Assembly: GCF_000772935.1 (NCBI RefSeq)
Contig: NZ_JPVR01000072.1
Span: 100,737 to 164,736 of the forward strand
Length of the DNA: 64,000 nucleotides
Origin: Lysinibacillus boronitolerans JCM 21713 = 10a = NBRC 103108
GTDB lineage: Bacteria; Bacillota; Bacilli; Bacillales_A; Planococcaceae
Direction: 5' to 3'
Shown: positions 34,371 to 43,469 of the stretch, in pieces
Position numbering within the stretch: position 1 is the stretch's first letter
How the letters are laid out: every line of letters starts with the position of its first letter
Translations under genes and position numbers: made by a program
The notes under the pieces: generated by a model
What the model was told of the DNA's origin: nothing
The model's database searches: none
What the model saw: the letters and a program-made list of their open reading frames with translations, nothing else

Positions 34371-34390
34371 ATATCTTGAATTCGAGATAT
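34371..34390. promoter_or_regulatory. MhqR-type operator
   Basis: ATATCTTGAATTCGAGATAT is a 20-bp palindrome with one mismatched pair. It agrees with the B. subtilis MhqR box (TATCTCGAATTCGAGATA type, from memory). It lies about 58 bp upstream of the MarR start codon. On the minus strand TTGCGG, 17 bp, TAAAGT just downstream is a possible promoter. Confidence 0.75.
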
Positions 34391-34411
34391 TTTTTCACAT
34401 AGGGAGACTCC

Positions 34412-35032
34412 CTATATAATGCCAGGTGTTGTAACAGGATATAAATTCCCTTTAAGAGCAAAAGATATTCTACCCGTTTCTTCTGATACAACCATTATCA
34501 GTGCATCACTTACTTCACTCAATCCCAGCGCAGCACGATGTCTTGTACCTAATTTCTTTTCCCCTGTATAACGCTCTGATAATGGCAGTACATTTGCTGC
34601 TGACTCAATTTGATTTTGATTGACAAGTACTGCGCCATCGTGAAGTGGATTACCAGGGAAGAAAATTGACTCTAATAAAGAATGGGTTAAATCTGCCCCA
34701 ATATGAATACCAGGCTGAATCAGATTCTCTAAAGTATCCTTTCGTTGGATGACAATTAAACCACCATGTCTTCTCAAAGACATATTTTGCACACTGTGTG
34801 ATAGCTCTGGATACTTTTCAGTAAACGGGGAAAGATAACAATTTAAATAGAACGTTGCAGCTTTCATTTCAATTGTCATAAACTTCTCTTTAATTTTCTC
34901 AAAATTACCGAGGAGACAATTTGTATCTGTATCCATTTCCTGCACACTGTGCTGTAAGGACAGGATCACTTGGAGAAGCTCATCTTTTAATGTTTCTTTC
35001 ATTGGTGAAAAATCACAATTTGTTGGATTCAC
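34412..35032 (-). CDS. cdaS: Sporulation-type diadenylate cyclase
   Basis: Makes cyclic di-AMP from two ATP. It has about 206 aa: an N-terminal helical pair (about residues 10-60) that is the regulatory region of CdaS, then the DAC domain with DGA (122-124) and TRHR (163-166). It has no membrane helices, unlike CdaA, and no HhH domain, unlike DisA. GTG 35032 is preferred because AGAGGTG is 6-8 nt upstream. The B. subtilis enzyme acts in the forespore and supports germination. A sigma-G-like promoter is visible upstream. Confidence 0.9.
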   Translation of the reverse strand: MNPTNCDFSPMKETLKDELLQVILSLQHSVQEMDTDTNCLLGNFEKIKEKFMTIEMKAATFYLNCYLSPFTEKYPELSHSVQNMSLRRHGGLIVIQRKDTLENLIQPGIHIGADLTHSLLESIFFPGNPLHDGAVLVNQNQIESAANVLPLSERYTGEKKLGTRHRAALGLSEVSDALIMVVSEETGRISFALKGNLYPVTTPGII

Positions 35033-35077
35033 AAAAAGCACCTCTCTTTTTTTAAATTGTGAAGCCTCTTCTTCTTT

Positions 35078-35107
35078 TAGTTTCTCTACATAGGTTATTT
35101 TTATGCA
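35078..35107 (-). promoter_or_regulatory. Possible sigma-G promoter of cdaS
   Basis: On the minus strand TGCATA (35107-35102), 17 bp and GAAACTA (35084-35078) fit the forespore sigma-G pattern (TGMATA, 17-18 bp, CATNNTA) with a perfect -35 and five of seven -10 positions. This agrees with forespore expression of cdaS in B. subtilis. Confidence 0.5.
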
Positions 35108-35122
35108 TATGAGAAAAGAAGG

Positions 35123-36502
35123 TTATCGAGTTGGTTGTTCCTTCTTTACATACAGAGACAATAGTAGTCCAATGCTACTTAAAATCGTTGTGGCGATAAA
35201 AGCAGTTCGAATACCATTTAGCATCGCATCAGCTACTCCTAACTCATGTTGTAAAGTAGTCACAGTACTCATGATCGTTACAAGTAAGGCCGTTACTAAT
35301 GCACCCCCAACCATACGCAATGTACTGTTCATCGCTGTTGCATGGGCCATTAAATGTGTAGGTAACGCATTCATGCCAGCCGTTGTCAGAGGCATCATAA
35401 TCATTGATATTCCAAAGGAAATCATCGTAAACAGCCCTGCCAGTAGCCAAAGTTTCGTGTTCAATGAGATCGTTATCAGCAGACTTGTGCCAAGGAAAAT
35501 ACATGTGAATCCTACTACTGCTAAGCCTTTCCCTCCAACTTTATCAAAAATCTTACCCGTCACTGGAGACATAAAGCCCATCACTAGAGCACCAATTAAT
35601 AAAACTAATCCTGTTTCAAGTGCAGAAAGTTGACGTACGTTTTGAATATAAAAAGTTAATAGTATTTGCGTACCAATCATAATGGCATAGACCAAACTTG
35701 ATAGGAAGGTTGTGATCGAGAACATAGTAGATTGAAAGACACGAAATTCTAGCATGGGTTTGGGTAATCGTAGCTGACGCCTAATAAATAAAGCCAACAT
35801 CGTCCCACCCATCCCTAATGTGACAGCAACCTGTATGGATTGGAAACCAGCTGTTCCTGCAATACTAAAGCCATATAACAAGCCTCCCCAACCTAATGAA
35901 GAGAACACGATAGAAAGAGTGTCTAACTGCTCTTCTTTTTTAGACGTTACATTTTTCATAAAAATCGTCGCTACTGTCAATACCACGACTGAAACAGGGA
36001 GGACAGTAAAAAATAAATGCCGCCATGTAAGATGTTCTAAAATCCAGCCAGATAATGTTGGGCCAACTGCTGGCGCAAAACCTGTGACTAAACCAGCTAG
36101 CCCCATAATCGAACCCCGCTTTTCTTTTGGATACATCGTTAATAAAATCGTTTGCATTAACGGCATAATCACCCCTGCTCCCGCTGCTTGAATAACTCTT
36201 GCGATAAGCAAAATTGTAAAGGTTGGTGCAAAGGCGCCTAAAAATGTACCGATACTAAATAAGGTGAGGGCAACGATTAGCAGCAATCGATTTGAAAAAC
36301 GACCAATTAAAAAAGCTGTAATGGGTATGAGTATTCCATTCGTCAATAAATATACCGTCGTGAGCCATTGTGCTAAATTAGCATGAATCTTGAAATCTTC
36401 CATAATGGGCGGCATCGCTATGAGTAATAAAGTTTGGTTGAGAATAGACACAAATGCGGCGGATAGTAAAATTGCTACTATCACATTTCTTTTTTCCTTC
36501 AT
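35123..36502 (-). CDS. MFS drug transporter, DHA2 (EmrB/QacA) type
   Basis: A 459-aa membrane protein with about 14 predicted membrane helices. The motif C-like segment (GLVTGFAPAVGPTLSGWI, near residues 135-152) marks drug:H+ antiporters, and the N-terminal ITAFLIGRFSNRLLL is motif A. It probably exports toxic compounds. AAAGGGG precedes ATG 36502. It lies 79 bp downstream of a TetR repressor gene on the same strand, with a copy of the same operator in the gap. Confidence 0.9.
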   Translation of the reverse strand: MKEKRNVIVAILLSAAFVSILNQTLLLIAMPPIMEDFKIHANLAQWLTTVYLLTNGILIPITAFLIGRFSNRLLLIVALTLFSIGTFLGAFAPTFTILLIARVIQAAGAGVIMPLMQTILLTMYPKEKRGSIMGLAGLVTGFAPAVGPTLSGWILEHLTWRHLFFTVLPVSVVVLTVATIFMKNVTSKKEEQLDTLSIVFSSLGWGGLLYGFSIAGTAGFQSIQVAVTLGMGGTMLALFIRRQLRLPKPMLEFRVFQSTMFSITTFLSSLVYAIMIGTQILLTFYIQNVRQLSALETGLVLLIGALVMGFMSPVTGKIFDKVGGKGLAVVGFTCIFLGTSLLITISLNTKLWLLAGLFTMISFGISMIMMPLTTAGMNALPTHLMAHATAMNSTLRMVGGALVTALLVTIMSTVTTLQHELGVADAMLNGIRTAFIATTILSSIGLLLSLYVKKEQPTR

Positions 36503-36524
36503 GTTGAATCCCCTTTAATTTGTT

Positions 36525-36542
36525 AGTTAGTTATAACTAACA
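36525..36542. promoter_or_regulatory. TetR operator in front of the MFS gene
   Basis: AGTTAGT-TATA-ACTAACA has half-sites in the same 7-4-7 arrangement as the operator before the tetR gene; the central GTTAGTTATAACTAAC (36526-36541) is a perfect palindrome. It overlaps the MFS leader, so the transporter probably has its own repressed promoter. Confidence 0.75.
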
Positions 36543-36581
36543 TTTTATTTAAAAATATATGAAAGTTTTGAGAGTGGAGCA

Positions 36582-37163
36582 TTAAATACAGACTCCACCC
36601 ACAAAAGTAGCTACTAAATGATGAACAAAACTTTCCTTTTGTTTTTTTAAAAAATGTTCATCCCATAATGCATTGGATACAAAGAAACCAAAAAGGCTCG
36701 TTAAAAAAACAGTGGCCTGCCCATTTGTATCAATATCCTTCATCTTTCCCTGTTCGATTTGTGCTTGAAAATAACCTTCCAATAATTTTAGTAATTGTTT
36801 GGTTTGGTTATCCGAAATAAGATCCATTACTCCAGATAGTATACTCCTATCTTGTGTAGTAATGAGAAATATCGCTTTATTTTTTTCCATAAAAGCTAGA
36901 TAAGCGTTAGCAATTTGCTGTAAGTCATTCACTAGATTTCCTGATAAATCTTGAGCAAATAACTGTTCAAAGTATGGAATATAAGAATGTCTATCGAGTA
37001 CAGCTTGTAGAATCCCCATTTTTGTTTCAAAATGGCGAAAAACAGTCATTTCACTCACTCCAGCAGTTAAAGCAATGTCTTTTACAGAGACATTGGAGTA
37101 GCCCCTTTCAGTCATTAAGCTTGTTGCAGCAGCAAGAATTTTATCCTTTGTATCTTTTTTCAT
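36582..37163 (-). CDS. TetR family repressor
   Basis: A 193-aa regulator. The TetR helix-turn-helix is at residues 5-50 (ILAAATSLMTERGYSNVSVKDIA, AGVSEMTVFRHFETK), followed by a helical ligand-binding domain. GAGGGCG precedes ATG 37163. The same palindrome stands before this gene and before the MFS gene, so it probably represses both and is released by an exported compound. Confidence 0.9.
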   Translation of the reverse strand: MKKDTKDKILAAATSLMTERGYSNVSVKDIALTAGVSEMTVFRHFETKMGILQAVLDRHSYIPYFEQLFAQDLSGNLVNDLQQIANAYLAFMEKNKAIFLITTQDRSILSGVMDLISDNQTKQLLKLLEGYFQAQIEQGKMKDIDTNGQATVFLTSLFGFFVSNALWDEHFLKKQKESFVHHLVATFVGGVCI

Positions 37164-37180
37164 TTTACACGCCCTCTAAA

Positions 37181-37198
37181 TGTTAGTTATGACTAACA
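37181..37198. promoter_or_regulatory. TetR operator in front of the tetR gene
   Basis: TGTTAGT-TATG-ACTAACA, 7-bp perfect arms and 4-bp spacer, lies 18-35 bp upstream of the tetR start codon. Confidence 0.8.
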
Positions 37199-37236
37199 AA
37201 AATATAGAGGATTAAACCCAATTTGTCAAAAAAAAT

Positions 37237-37270
37237 GTGTTGTTATTAGAACATCCTCTAATAACAACAC
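37237..37270 (-). terminator. Terminator of the 76-aa membrane protein gene
   Basis: GTGTTGTTATTAGA (37237-37250) pairs perfectly with TCTAATAACAACAC (37257-37270); T8 follows on the minus strand. Confidence 0.9.
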
Positions 37271-37277
37271 TTGTGAG

Positions 37278-37508
37278 TTACATATGCCCTGCTCGAATTT
37301 TCTTTACGATGCTGAAAGTCGTGTAGGCAGCAGCGGGTGCTAATACGACAATAAAAATAATCCACACAGTTAAATTATTTGTCGCTTTTAATGTTTCATA
37401 ATTTGTCATGACAAAAATAATTAGACCGAATAATAGTAAATAGCTCAGCACATTTGGAAAAATGACGATTAATCGCAATAATGCTGGCGGCATCTTTTGT
37501 TGATTCAT
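37278..37508 (-). CDS. Small membrane protein, 76 aa
   Basis: I do not recognise a family. Two hydrophobic helices (about residues 9-29 and 42-62), a short loop TNYETLKATNN between them and a basic tail KKIRAGHM. AAGGGGTGTGG lies upstream of ATG 37508. It has its own terminator. It follows the chemotaxis receptor gene by 65 bp on the same strand and may be transcribed with it. Confidence 0.6.
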   Translation of the reverse strand: MNQQKMPPALLRLIVIFPNVLSYLLLFGLIIFVMTNYETLKATNNLTVWIIFIVVLAPAAAYTTFSIVKKIRAGHM

Positions 37509-37573
37509 TTAAACCACACCCCTTTTTTCAATTATACGGGAATCTAGTGATTTATCGTACTATATTTTTCCTT

Positions 37574-39568
37574 TTATACTTTATATTTGCCTGCTGATAG
37601 TTGGAGATTTTCCGCTGTTGTATTCAATTGATCGATAAATGCGGTCATACTTTCCATATTTTCCGCTTGATGCTTAGCCTTTTGGGCAACGGCATCAACA
37701 CTTTGCGATGTTTGCTTAGCCAAGAGCGAAACATCTTCCATGGTAGCTGTTACTTCCTCTGTACTTGCAGCAATTTCTTCGGTGGAGCTTGATACTAAAT
37801 CCACTTGTGTTGCTAACACCTGTACATCATTATGAATGCCTTCAAACGAGTGCTGTGCTTGTTGTACAATTACACGTCCTGCATGTAATACATCTGCTGT
37901 CGCTTGGATGGTTGCTACAATATTGGCTGTTTCCTTTTGGACATTTATCACCACCTGTGTAATTCTATCCGCCGCACTCTTAGAATCTTCTGCTAATTTA
38001 CGAACTTCTTCAGCTACAACCGCAAAGCCTTTCCCCGCTTCACCTGCTCGCGCCGCTTCGATAGATGCATTCAATGCCAGTAAATTCGTTTGATCAGAGA
38101 TCCCCGTAATCACATTGGTAAATTCCCCAATCATAGTAGATAATTTTTCAAGTTCCTGTGTTCCAATCACCGCAAAATTTGTTTTCTCATGAATCGTCAC
38201 TAATTGCTTTTGTAAGGACTGCATAATTTGTAATCCATTATCTGCGTTTTCCTCGGTATTACGCGAAATACTAGAAATTTCTGCTATAGATTCCGAAATA
38301 TATTGAATACTGCGTGCCAATTCCTCCATTGAGTGTGCACTGTCAGCCGTATTATTCTGTTGGGCAAAGGAGGCCTGAGCGACCTGACTTGATTCTCCTT
38401 GGATAATTGCGGCTGATTCAAGTGTTTCATGAGCATTTTCTTGAATGGTATAGGTAGCTTCTTTTATTTGATTGGCCCCTTGCTTTAATTCATACATAAT
38501 TTGTTGGAAATTATCCATCATCCCATTAAATGAAGTCACTAATTGGCCAATTTCATCCTTGGCATTGATCGGAATGCGCTTCGTTAAATCCGCTTCACCT
38601 TTACTAATTTCCTCTAAAGAATTTCGAACGCTTAAAATACGAGCTACTTGTTTGGAAATAGATAGACCTGTAGTGAAGAAAATCACACAAACTACGATCA
38701 ACGAAGCCACAATTGTACCTACTAAAATATGCGATAGTACGGCATTGGATACAATAATCGCTAAGTATGTACCGTTCGATAATGGTTTCACATATTGCGT
38801 GACACGTGTGCCATCATAGCGCCCTGAAAATTCAGTCGACTTTTGTGCTGAAAATTGGGCTGGCTCAAAACCTATATCGGCTAAATCTTGATCTGCTGTA
38901 GCGGCAATGGCTTGGCCTTTTTCATCTACAATCGCAGCAAATAATACGGTCGAGGATAAATAGTTATCCAGTTGATCGATATAGGATTCACTGCCGATAC
39001 TTGCTTCTAAGTCTAGTAGCTGCTGTCCATGGCGAGCTACCTGTACAATTTGTGGTGTTGCTGGATTCCAGCTACCTACCCCGACAAATTTGAAAAATTG
39101 ATCATCGACATCGCGAATCTGTGCTTTTTGGACAATTTCTTTCGCTCTACCGTCTAAGAGTTGCATATACTCTGCCGCTTGTCCGTTTGGATCAGCGCCA
39201 AAGTTAAAATCAACAGTTGGAGCTACTGATGTCACCGTTGTATTCCCTTTATCATCTGTACTCCAAATCTCATCGATGCCACCTCGCTCAGCAATGGCCT
39301 TTAAATCCTCATATGTAGCACCTTTGTCAATGATGTAAGAAGCCATTACAGATTCGGCAATCATTTCTTTTTCCATGATTTCTTCCGCTTTTTCTCTAGA
39401 TTGAATCGCTCCTTCCATCCCCATGACAATGGAGTTGGCGATTGCTTCTCCATTGTTTTTTGCACTTTTATATGTAGCTTGATAAATATAAATAGAAAAT
39501 GCCGTTATAATGAACACCACAATGCCCATAATCTCCAGAAGCATTTTCCATTTCATTGACTTTCTCAT
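37574..39568 (-). CDS. Methyl-accepting chemotaxis protein
   Basis: A 664-aa receptor. TM1 is at about residues 9-30, an extracellular sensor domain follows (about 31-280), TM2 is at about 281-302 and a HAMP domain at about 303-358. The signalling domain (about 380-660) contains the conserved hairpin tip with the [31 protein letters not shown] region and EVRKLAE. It would feed CheA/CheW signals to the flagellar motor. The ligand is unknown. GGGGG precedes ATG 39568. The 39569-39835 gap upstream is AT-rich, and no sigma-D promoter with correct spacing was found. Confidence 0.93.
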   Translation of the reverse strand: MRKSMKWKMLLEIMGIVVFIITAFSIYIYQATYKSAKNNGEAIANSIVMGMEGAIQSREKAEEIMEKEMIAESVMASYIIDKGATYEDLKAIAERGGIDEIWSTDDKGNTTVTSVAPTVDFNFGADPNGQAAEYMQLLDGRAKEIVQKAQIRDVDDQFFKFVGVGSWNPATPQIVQVARHGQQLLDLEASIGSESYIDQLDNYLSSTVLFAAIVDEKGQAIAATADQDLADIGFEPAQFSAQKSTEFSGRYDGTRVTQYVKPLSNGTYLAIIVSNAVLSHILVGTIVASLIVVCVIFFTTGLSISKQVARILSVRNSLEEISKGEADLTKRIPINAKDEIGQLVTSFNGMMDNFQQIMYELKQGANQIKEATYTIQENAHETLESAAIIQGESSQVAQASFAQQNNTADSAHSMEELARSIQYISESIAEISSISRNTEENADNGLQIMQSLQKQLVTIHEKTNFAVIGTQELEKLSTMIGEFTNVITGISDQTNLLALNASIEAARAGEAGKGFAVVAEEVRKLAEDSKSAADRITQVVINVQKETANIVATIQATADVLHAGRVIVQQAQHSFEGIHNDVQVLATQVDLVSSSTEEIAASTEEVTATMEDVSLLAKQTSQSVDAVAQKAKHQAENMESMTAFIDQLNTTAENLQLSAGKYKV

Positions 39569-39835
39569 GATGAGATCCCCCTAAAAATTACGATTATTTC
39601 CACTTCATCATACAATATCACTTCCATATATTTCATTAACTATTTATTAAATATAAAATAATAAGTTTTGAAGTAGTTTAAATTGTCATTAATTTGTAAA
39701 AATTTCGAAATAGAAAATCAGATAGGAAAAATTTAACTATTTTGTACGAGTAGAGGCATGCAAAAAAGGATATTTCTCATGAGTGAACAGTAATATTTAA
39801 ACAAAATTAGCTATAAACCTTTAGGATGATAAACT

Positions 39836-39878
39836 AAAAACATCTATTAGAAGAATCTCCTCTAATAGATGTTTTTTA
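39836..39878 (-). terminator. Terminator of rnz
   Basis: CATCTATTAGA (39841-39851) pairs with TCTAATAGATG (39861-39871), with A/T runs on both sides. Confidence 0.88.
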
Positions 39879-39891
39879 TTTTATAATTATA

Positions 39892-40824
39892 TCAGAATAA
39901 TTTATTGTGTTGCCATGTATAGACGGCTTGATCAGCTGTTAGGAATGTATTCGGAAAAATCCCCTGTGCTTCAGCTAAAAATTGAGGTAAGTCATATGGG
40001 AGAAAACGTGCGCTTAAATGATTTAATAATAAATAGTGTGCACCAGCTTGCTGTGCGACTTTTGCAGCCTCCACATTTGTTGCATGACCATAGCTTGCTG
40101 CTAAATCTGTTGTTGTACCATCAAAAGTCGCTTCATGGACAATGATATCAGCACCCATTGATAATTGGATCGCTTCTTCACAATATTTCGTATCACCTAA
40201 AACTGACAACGTAAAGCCCTTTTTGGCTGGTGCCACCACGTCTTTTGCAAGTACCACATCACCATTTTCAAGTACAATATCGTGGCCATTTTTTAATTGC
40301 CCTAGCAAAGGTCCCTTTGGAACGCCAAGTGCCTGCGCTTTGTCAATTAATAATTCGCCTGGTAAATCCTTTTGTTCAATACGATAACCATAGCAAGGTA
40401 CAACATGGCGCAATTCCTTAGCATGAATTGTAAAATGAGCATCCTCATAAATAATGCCTTCTTGTACTTCTACAAAGCGCAAAGGATATGTTAAATGGGT
40501 TTTTGATAGGGCCAATGTTTGTTCAATCCACTGCTGTAAGCCAGATGGCCCGAAGATCGTTAGCGGCTCATCCCCACCCTGAAAGGAACGTGAGCTTAAA
40601 AAGCCTGGAAGTCCAAAAATATGATCCCCATGTAAATGTGTAATAAAAATTTTTGTCACTTTCCGTGGCTTTAACGACGTATGAAGGATTTGATGCTGTG
40701 TCGCCTCCCCACAGTCAAATAGCCACATTTCACTCACTTCATCTAATAGCTTTACCATCAGAGCACTTGTATTTCGTTCTTTTGAAGGCATGCCTGCGCC
40801 TGTCCCTAGAAAATGTAGCTGCAC
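39892..40824 (-). CDS. rnz: Ribonuclease Z
   Basis: Endonuclease that matures the 3' ends of tRNA precursors lacking CCA. It has about 310 aa and starts MQLHFLGTGAGMPSKERN as in B. subtilis RNase Z. The zinc motif HLHGDH (H63, H65, D67, H68), the flexible arm region (about 150-180) and later ligands in VLGDTKY and NHLSARF are present. GTG 40824 aligns with homologues; GTG 40833 would add three residues. It is monocistronic with a terminator after it. Confidence 0.93.
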   Translation of the reverse strand: MQLHFLGTGAGMPSKERNTSALMVKLLDEVSEMWLFDCGEATQHQILHTSLKPRKVTKIFITHLHGDHIFGLPGFLSSRSFQGGDEPLTIFGPSGLQQWIEQTLALSKTHLTYPLRFVEVQEGIIYEDAHFTIHAKELRHVVPCYGYRIEQKDLPGELLIDKAQALGVPKGPLLGQLKNGHDIVLENGDVVLAKDVVAPAKKGFTLSVLGDTKYCEEAIQLSMGADIIVHEATFDGTTTDLAASYGHATNVEAAKVAQQAGAHYLLLNHLSARFLPYDLPQFLAEAQGIFPNTFLTADQAVYTWQHNKLF

Positions 40825-40884
40825 ATATGCCACCTCACTTCTTATTTATATCGTTTTATTGTACCTTATCCATTCCCATAAGAA

Positions 40885-40916
40885 AAACCTTTGGTGTACA
40901 GTTTCTCCAAAGGTTT
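40885..40916 (-). terminator. Terminator at the end of the cob operon
   Basis: AAACCTTTGG (40885-40894) pairs with CCAAAGGTTT (40907-40916); TTTTTC follows on the minus strand. It lies just past the methyltransferase stop. Confidence 0.85.
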
Positions 40917-40921
40917 CTTAA

Positions 40922-41758
40922 TTATTTTGGTTGCCATGACACAAGCGCTGCATGAAAATCATGACGATAATAATAACGTCCATCCTTTTCTTCGATAAAA
41001 GGTAGCAGTGATTCCTCTACATGGGCTCGCTGAAAATTCGTCGTTAGGATTTTTTTACTCTGTGTTGCCACAAGCTGCTCATAGCTTTCATATTCATAGA
41101 CACGCTCGAGCGGGATAATCTGACAATCCGCGTAAATATCCATTTCATAGAGTAGATTCAAAAACTCGATATAATCTCTGCGGGGAAATTTAATGTCATA
41201 ACCATATTTTTCATACAATTGTTCATAGTGTGGCTGGATGGGCCCTGTCGTCATCCCAATGATGGCCCGCTTCTTCGCCAGCCGATTCATGTGATATAAA
41301 GCTGCTTTGATTTCATACATGCGGTAAAAACAATTCACGCCCAGGACGATATCATGTGGTTCAATCTCATCATCCTCTAAGCTTTCCCACTTCGCATGAA
41401 TATAGGAAACGTGCTCCTCCTGCGGCATACACTGTTGTAAGTAATTCAAAATGCTTTCAGAGCTATCCACACATGTAAGCTTGCTTACTTTATCAGCTAA
41501 TGGAAATGTATAATTGCCCCATCCAGGACCAATTTCTAATACAGAATGCTGAGGTTCAATCTTTTTTTGAAGCTCCTGAAAAATCAATGCAGCATAAGGA
41601 TCTGTTTGTCCCACTTTTTTACGTGCCACGGATTGCGCCCAAAATTGCTCCTCTAGCTGATCATTCACCATTCGTTCAGGCATATTGCCATGCCAGTCCT
41701 TCATACCTTCCTGCCATAATGCCTCATAGTTAATGGCTAACGGTCCTTTTCTCGTCAT
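40922..41758 (-). CDS. Class I SAM-dependent methyltransferase, last gene of the cob operon
   Basis: A 278-aa Rossmann-type methyltransferase with the SAM loop VLEIGPGWGNYTFP (motif I, about residues 76-89) followed by LTCVDSSESIL and VLGVNCFYRMYE. Its start overlaps the cobQ stop (ATGA), so it is translationally coupled to cobyric acid synthase. None of the corrin-ring methyltransferases is missing from the operon, and this fold differs from theirs. Its substrate is therefore unknown; the coupling suggests a cobalamin-related job or a hitch-hiking gene. Confidence 0.75.
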   Translation of the reverse strand: MTRKGPLAINYEALWQEGMKDWHGNMPERMVNDQLEEQFWAQSVARKKVGQTDPYAALIFQELQKKIEPQHSVLEIGPGWGNYTFPLADKVSKLTCVDSSESILNYLQQCMPQEEHVSYIHAKWESLEDDEIEPHDIVLGVNCFYRMYEIKAALYHMNRLAKKRAIIGMTTGPIQPHYEQLYEKYGYDIKFPRRDYIEFLNLLYEMDIYADCQIIPLERVYEYESYEQLVATQSKKILTTNFQRAHVEESLLPFIEEKDGRYYYRHDFHAALVSWQPK

Positions 41759-43254
41759 ATAGATACCTCTAACGATAATAATTCATATATTTTTTTCATA
41801 TCAAGATTTGCTCGTACATGGTCAGCTAACATATTATAGGCATCTTCTCTTCGTTCTGCGTCACTTTTCACATCACTCGGTAAAGCTGCTAGCCCTTTTT
41901 TCACTCGTATTTCATTGACAAGTTGACGGGTAAAGGTACGATTATGGAACAAGCCGTGGAAATACGTGCCAATCACTTGCTCATCTTGACTAACCGCACC
42001 ATCTTCTCTTCCATCCTCTAACAGTAAAAACGGTGATACCGCATCACGTAAAATTTTTGTACGCCCTAGATGGATTTCATAGCCTGTCAATGTGTCCTGC
42101 CCTCTTACGCCTGTCATTTGCACCGTTTTTTTATTGCCTACAAAAATGGTTTCCATCGGCAATAGCCCAAGACCATCTGCAGATTCACCATTCCCCTCCA
42201 CTGCTTCTGGATCAAGTAATGTTTCACCAAGCATTTGGAAACCGCCACAAATGCCAATAATTTTAGTACCGCATTCACGTAAATGTGTAATGGCTTGATC
42301 GAAGCCCTGTGCTTTTAGCCAAGCTAAATCATCCATTGTACTTTTCGTTCCTGGCAGAATGAGTAAATCGGGTGTACCTAGTTCATTGACATGACCAATT
42401 AAACGTACACCCACCTCTGGCTCATCGAAAAATGGATCAATATCGGTGAAGTTTGAAATACGTGGTAAACGAATCATGGCTACATCTACAGCAAATTCGC
42501 CTGGCTTTGGTTTTTTAAAACGTAGTGACGATAATGCAAGAGAATCCTCTGCTTCAATATTGACCTCGACATAAGGAATCACACCAAGTACTGGAATACC
42601 CGTTTCGCGCTCCACCCATGCCAAACCATCATCCAGTAACTCACGCATGCCTCTAAATTTATTAATAATTAATCCCTTAACACGTGCTCGTTCTTCCTCA
42701 TCTAACAATGCCAGTGTCCCAACAATCGAGGCAAAGACCCCGCCACGATCAATATCAGCAACGAGGACCACCGCTGCATCTGCTAAGTGAGCCATTCGCA
42801 TATTAGCAATATCGCGATCCTTTAAGTTAATTTCTGCTGGGCTACCAGCTCCCTCTAGAACAATGACATCATATGTATTTTGTAGCGTGCGTACTGATTT
42901 TTCTACGATTGGCATCGCTTCTTGCACAAAATTATTGCGGTAGCTTTTGGCATCCATATTTAAAAAATGTTTACCATGAACGATAACCTCTGACATCATA
43001 TCTTGCTTCGGTTTCAGCAGGATAGGATTCATATCAGTCGTTGCAACAACACGAGCCGCCTCGGCCTGTACCCCTTGGGCGCGGCCGATTTCACCGCCAT
43101 CTTTCGTAACAAATGAATTAAGAGCCATATTTTGTGATTTAAATGGGACTACCTTCAGTCCATCATCTGAAAATATACGACATAGTGCGGTACAAATCAT
43201 ACTTTTTCCAACATCGGAAGCTGTTCCTTGAATCATGATTGATTTTGCTGGCAT
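41755..43254 (-). CDS. cobQ: Cobyric acid synthase
   Basis: Amidates four side chains (b, d, e, g) of adenosylcobyrinic acid a,c-diamide with glutamine and ATP. It has about 499 aa. The dethiobiotin-synthetase-like N-domain begins GTASDVGKS, and the glutaminase domain has the nucleophile in GICGGFQMLGE (about residue 330) and a late TYFHGLFHN histidine. ATG 43254 follows AGGAG by 7 nt. It is separated from cobO by array 2 of 21-bp repeats but lies on the same strand. Confidence 0.95.
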   Translation of the reverse strand: MPAKSIMIQGTASDVGKSMICTALCRIFSDDGLKVVPFKSQNMALNSFVTKDGGEIGRAQGVQAEAARVVATTDMNPILLKPKQDMMSEVIVHGKHFLNMDAKSYRNNFVQEAMPIVEKSVRTLQNTYDVIVLEGAGSPAEINLKDRDIANMRMAHLADAAVVLVADIDRGGVFASIVGTLALLDEEERARVKGLIINKFRGMRELLDDGLAWVERETGIPVLGVIPYVEVNIEAEDSLALSSLRFKKPKPGEFAVDVAMIRLPRISNFTDIDPFFDEPEVGVRLIGHVNELGTPDLLILPGTKSTMDDLAWLKAQGFDQAITHLRECGTKIIGICGGFQMLGETLLDPEAVEGNGESADGLGLLPMETIFVGNKKTVQMTGVRGQDTLTGYEIHLGRTKILRDAVSPFLLLEDGREDGAVSQDEQVIGTYFHGLFHNRTFTRQLVNEIRVKKGLAALPSDVKSDAERREDAYNMLADHVRANLDMKKIYELLSLEVSI

Positions 43255-43287
43255 AGTCACTCTCCTCTGTAATGTTCGGCGTCGCTC

Positions 43288-43446
43288 CGCGGGTATATCA
43301 TGGCAAAGCGCGGGTATTTCCCTTCACTTCGCGGGTATTCCATGGCGAAGCGCGGGTATTTCTCTTCACTCCGCGGGTATTCCATGGCAAAGCGCGGGTA
43401 TTTCCCTTCACTCCGCGGGTATTCCATGGCGAAACGCGGGTATTTT
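43288..43446. repeat. 21-bp phased repeat inside the cob operon (array 2)
   Basis: GCGGGTA occurs eight times at exactly 21-bp steps: 43289, 43310, 43331, 43352, 43373, 43394, 43415 and 43436. Two module types alternate, one ending TTTCCCTTCACTC and one ending TTCCATGGCAAAG, giving a 42-bp period. The array fills the gap between cobO and cobQ, so it should be transcribed as part of the operon unless transcription ends or starts there. Open frames through it lack ribosome sites. Confidence 0.95.
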
Positions 43447-43469
43447 TCATTCAGCCATTGTAAAGGGCC

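Noticed and set aside
34309..34491. 60-codon open frame between the MarR gene and cdaS
   Set aside because: It overlaps the MhqR-type operator and the end of cdaS, without a ribosome site.
35103..35633. 176-codon open frame antisense to the MFS gene
   Set aside because: Shadow of a membrane-protein gene; such genes often leave long antisense frames.
39569..39835. Sigma-D (flagellar) promoter for the chemotaxis receptor
   Set aside because: TAAA and GTGATAT-like elements exist but the spacing is 21, not about 15 bp.
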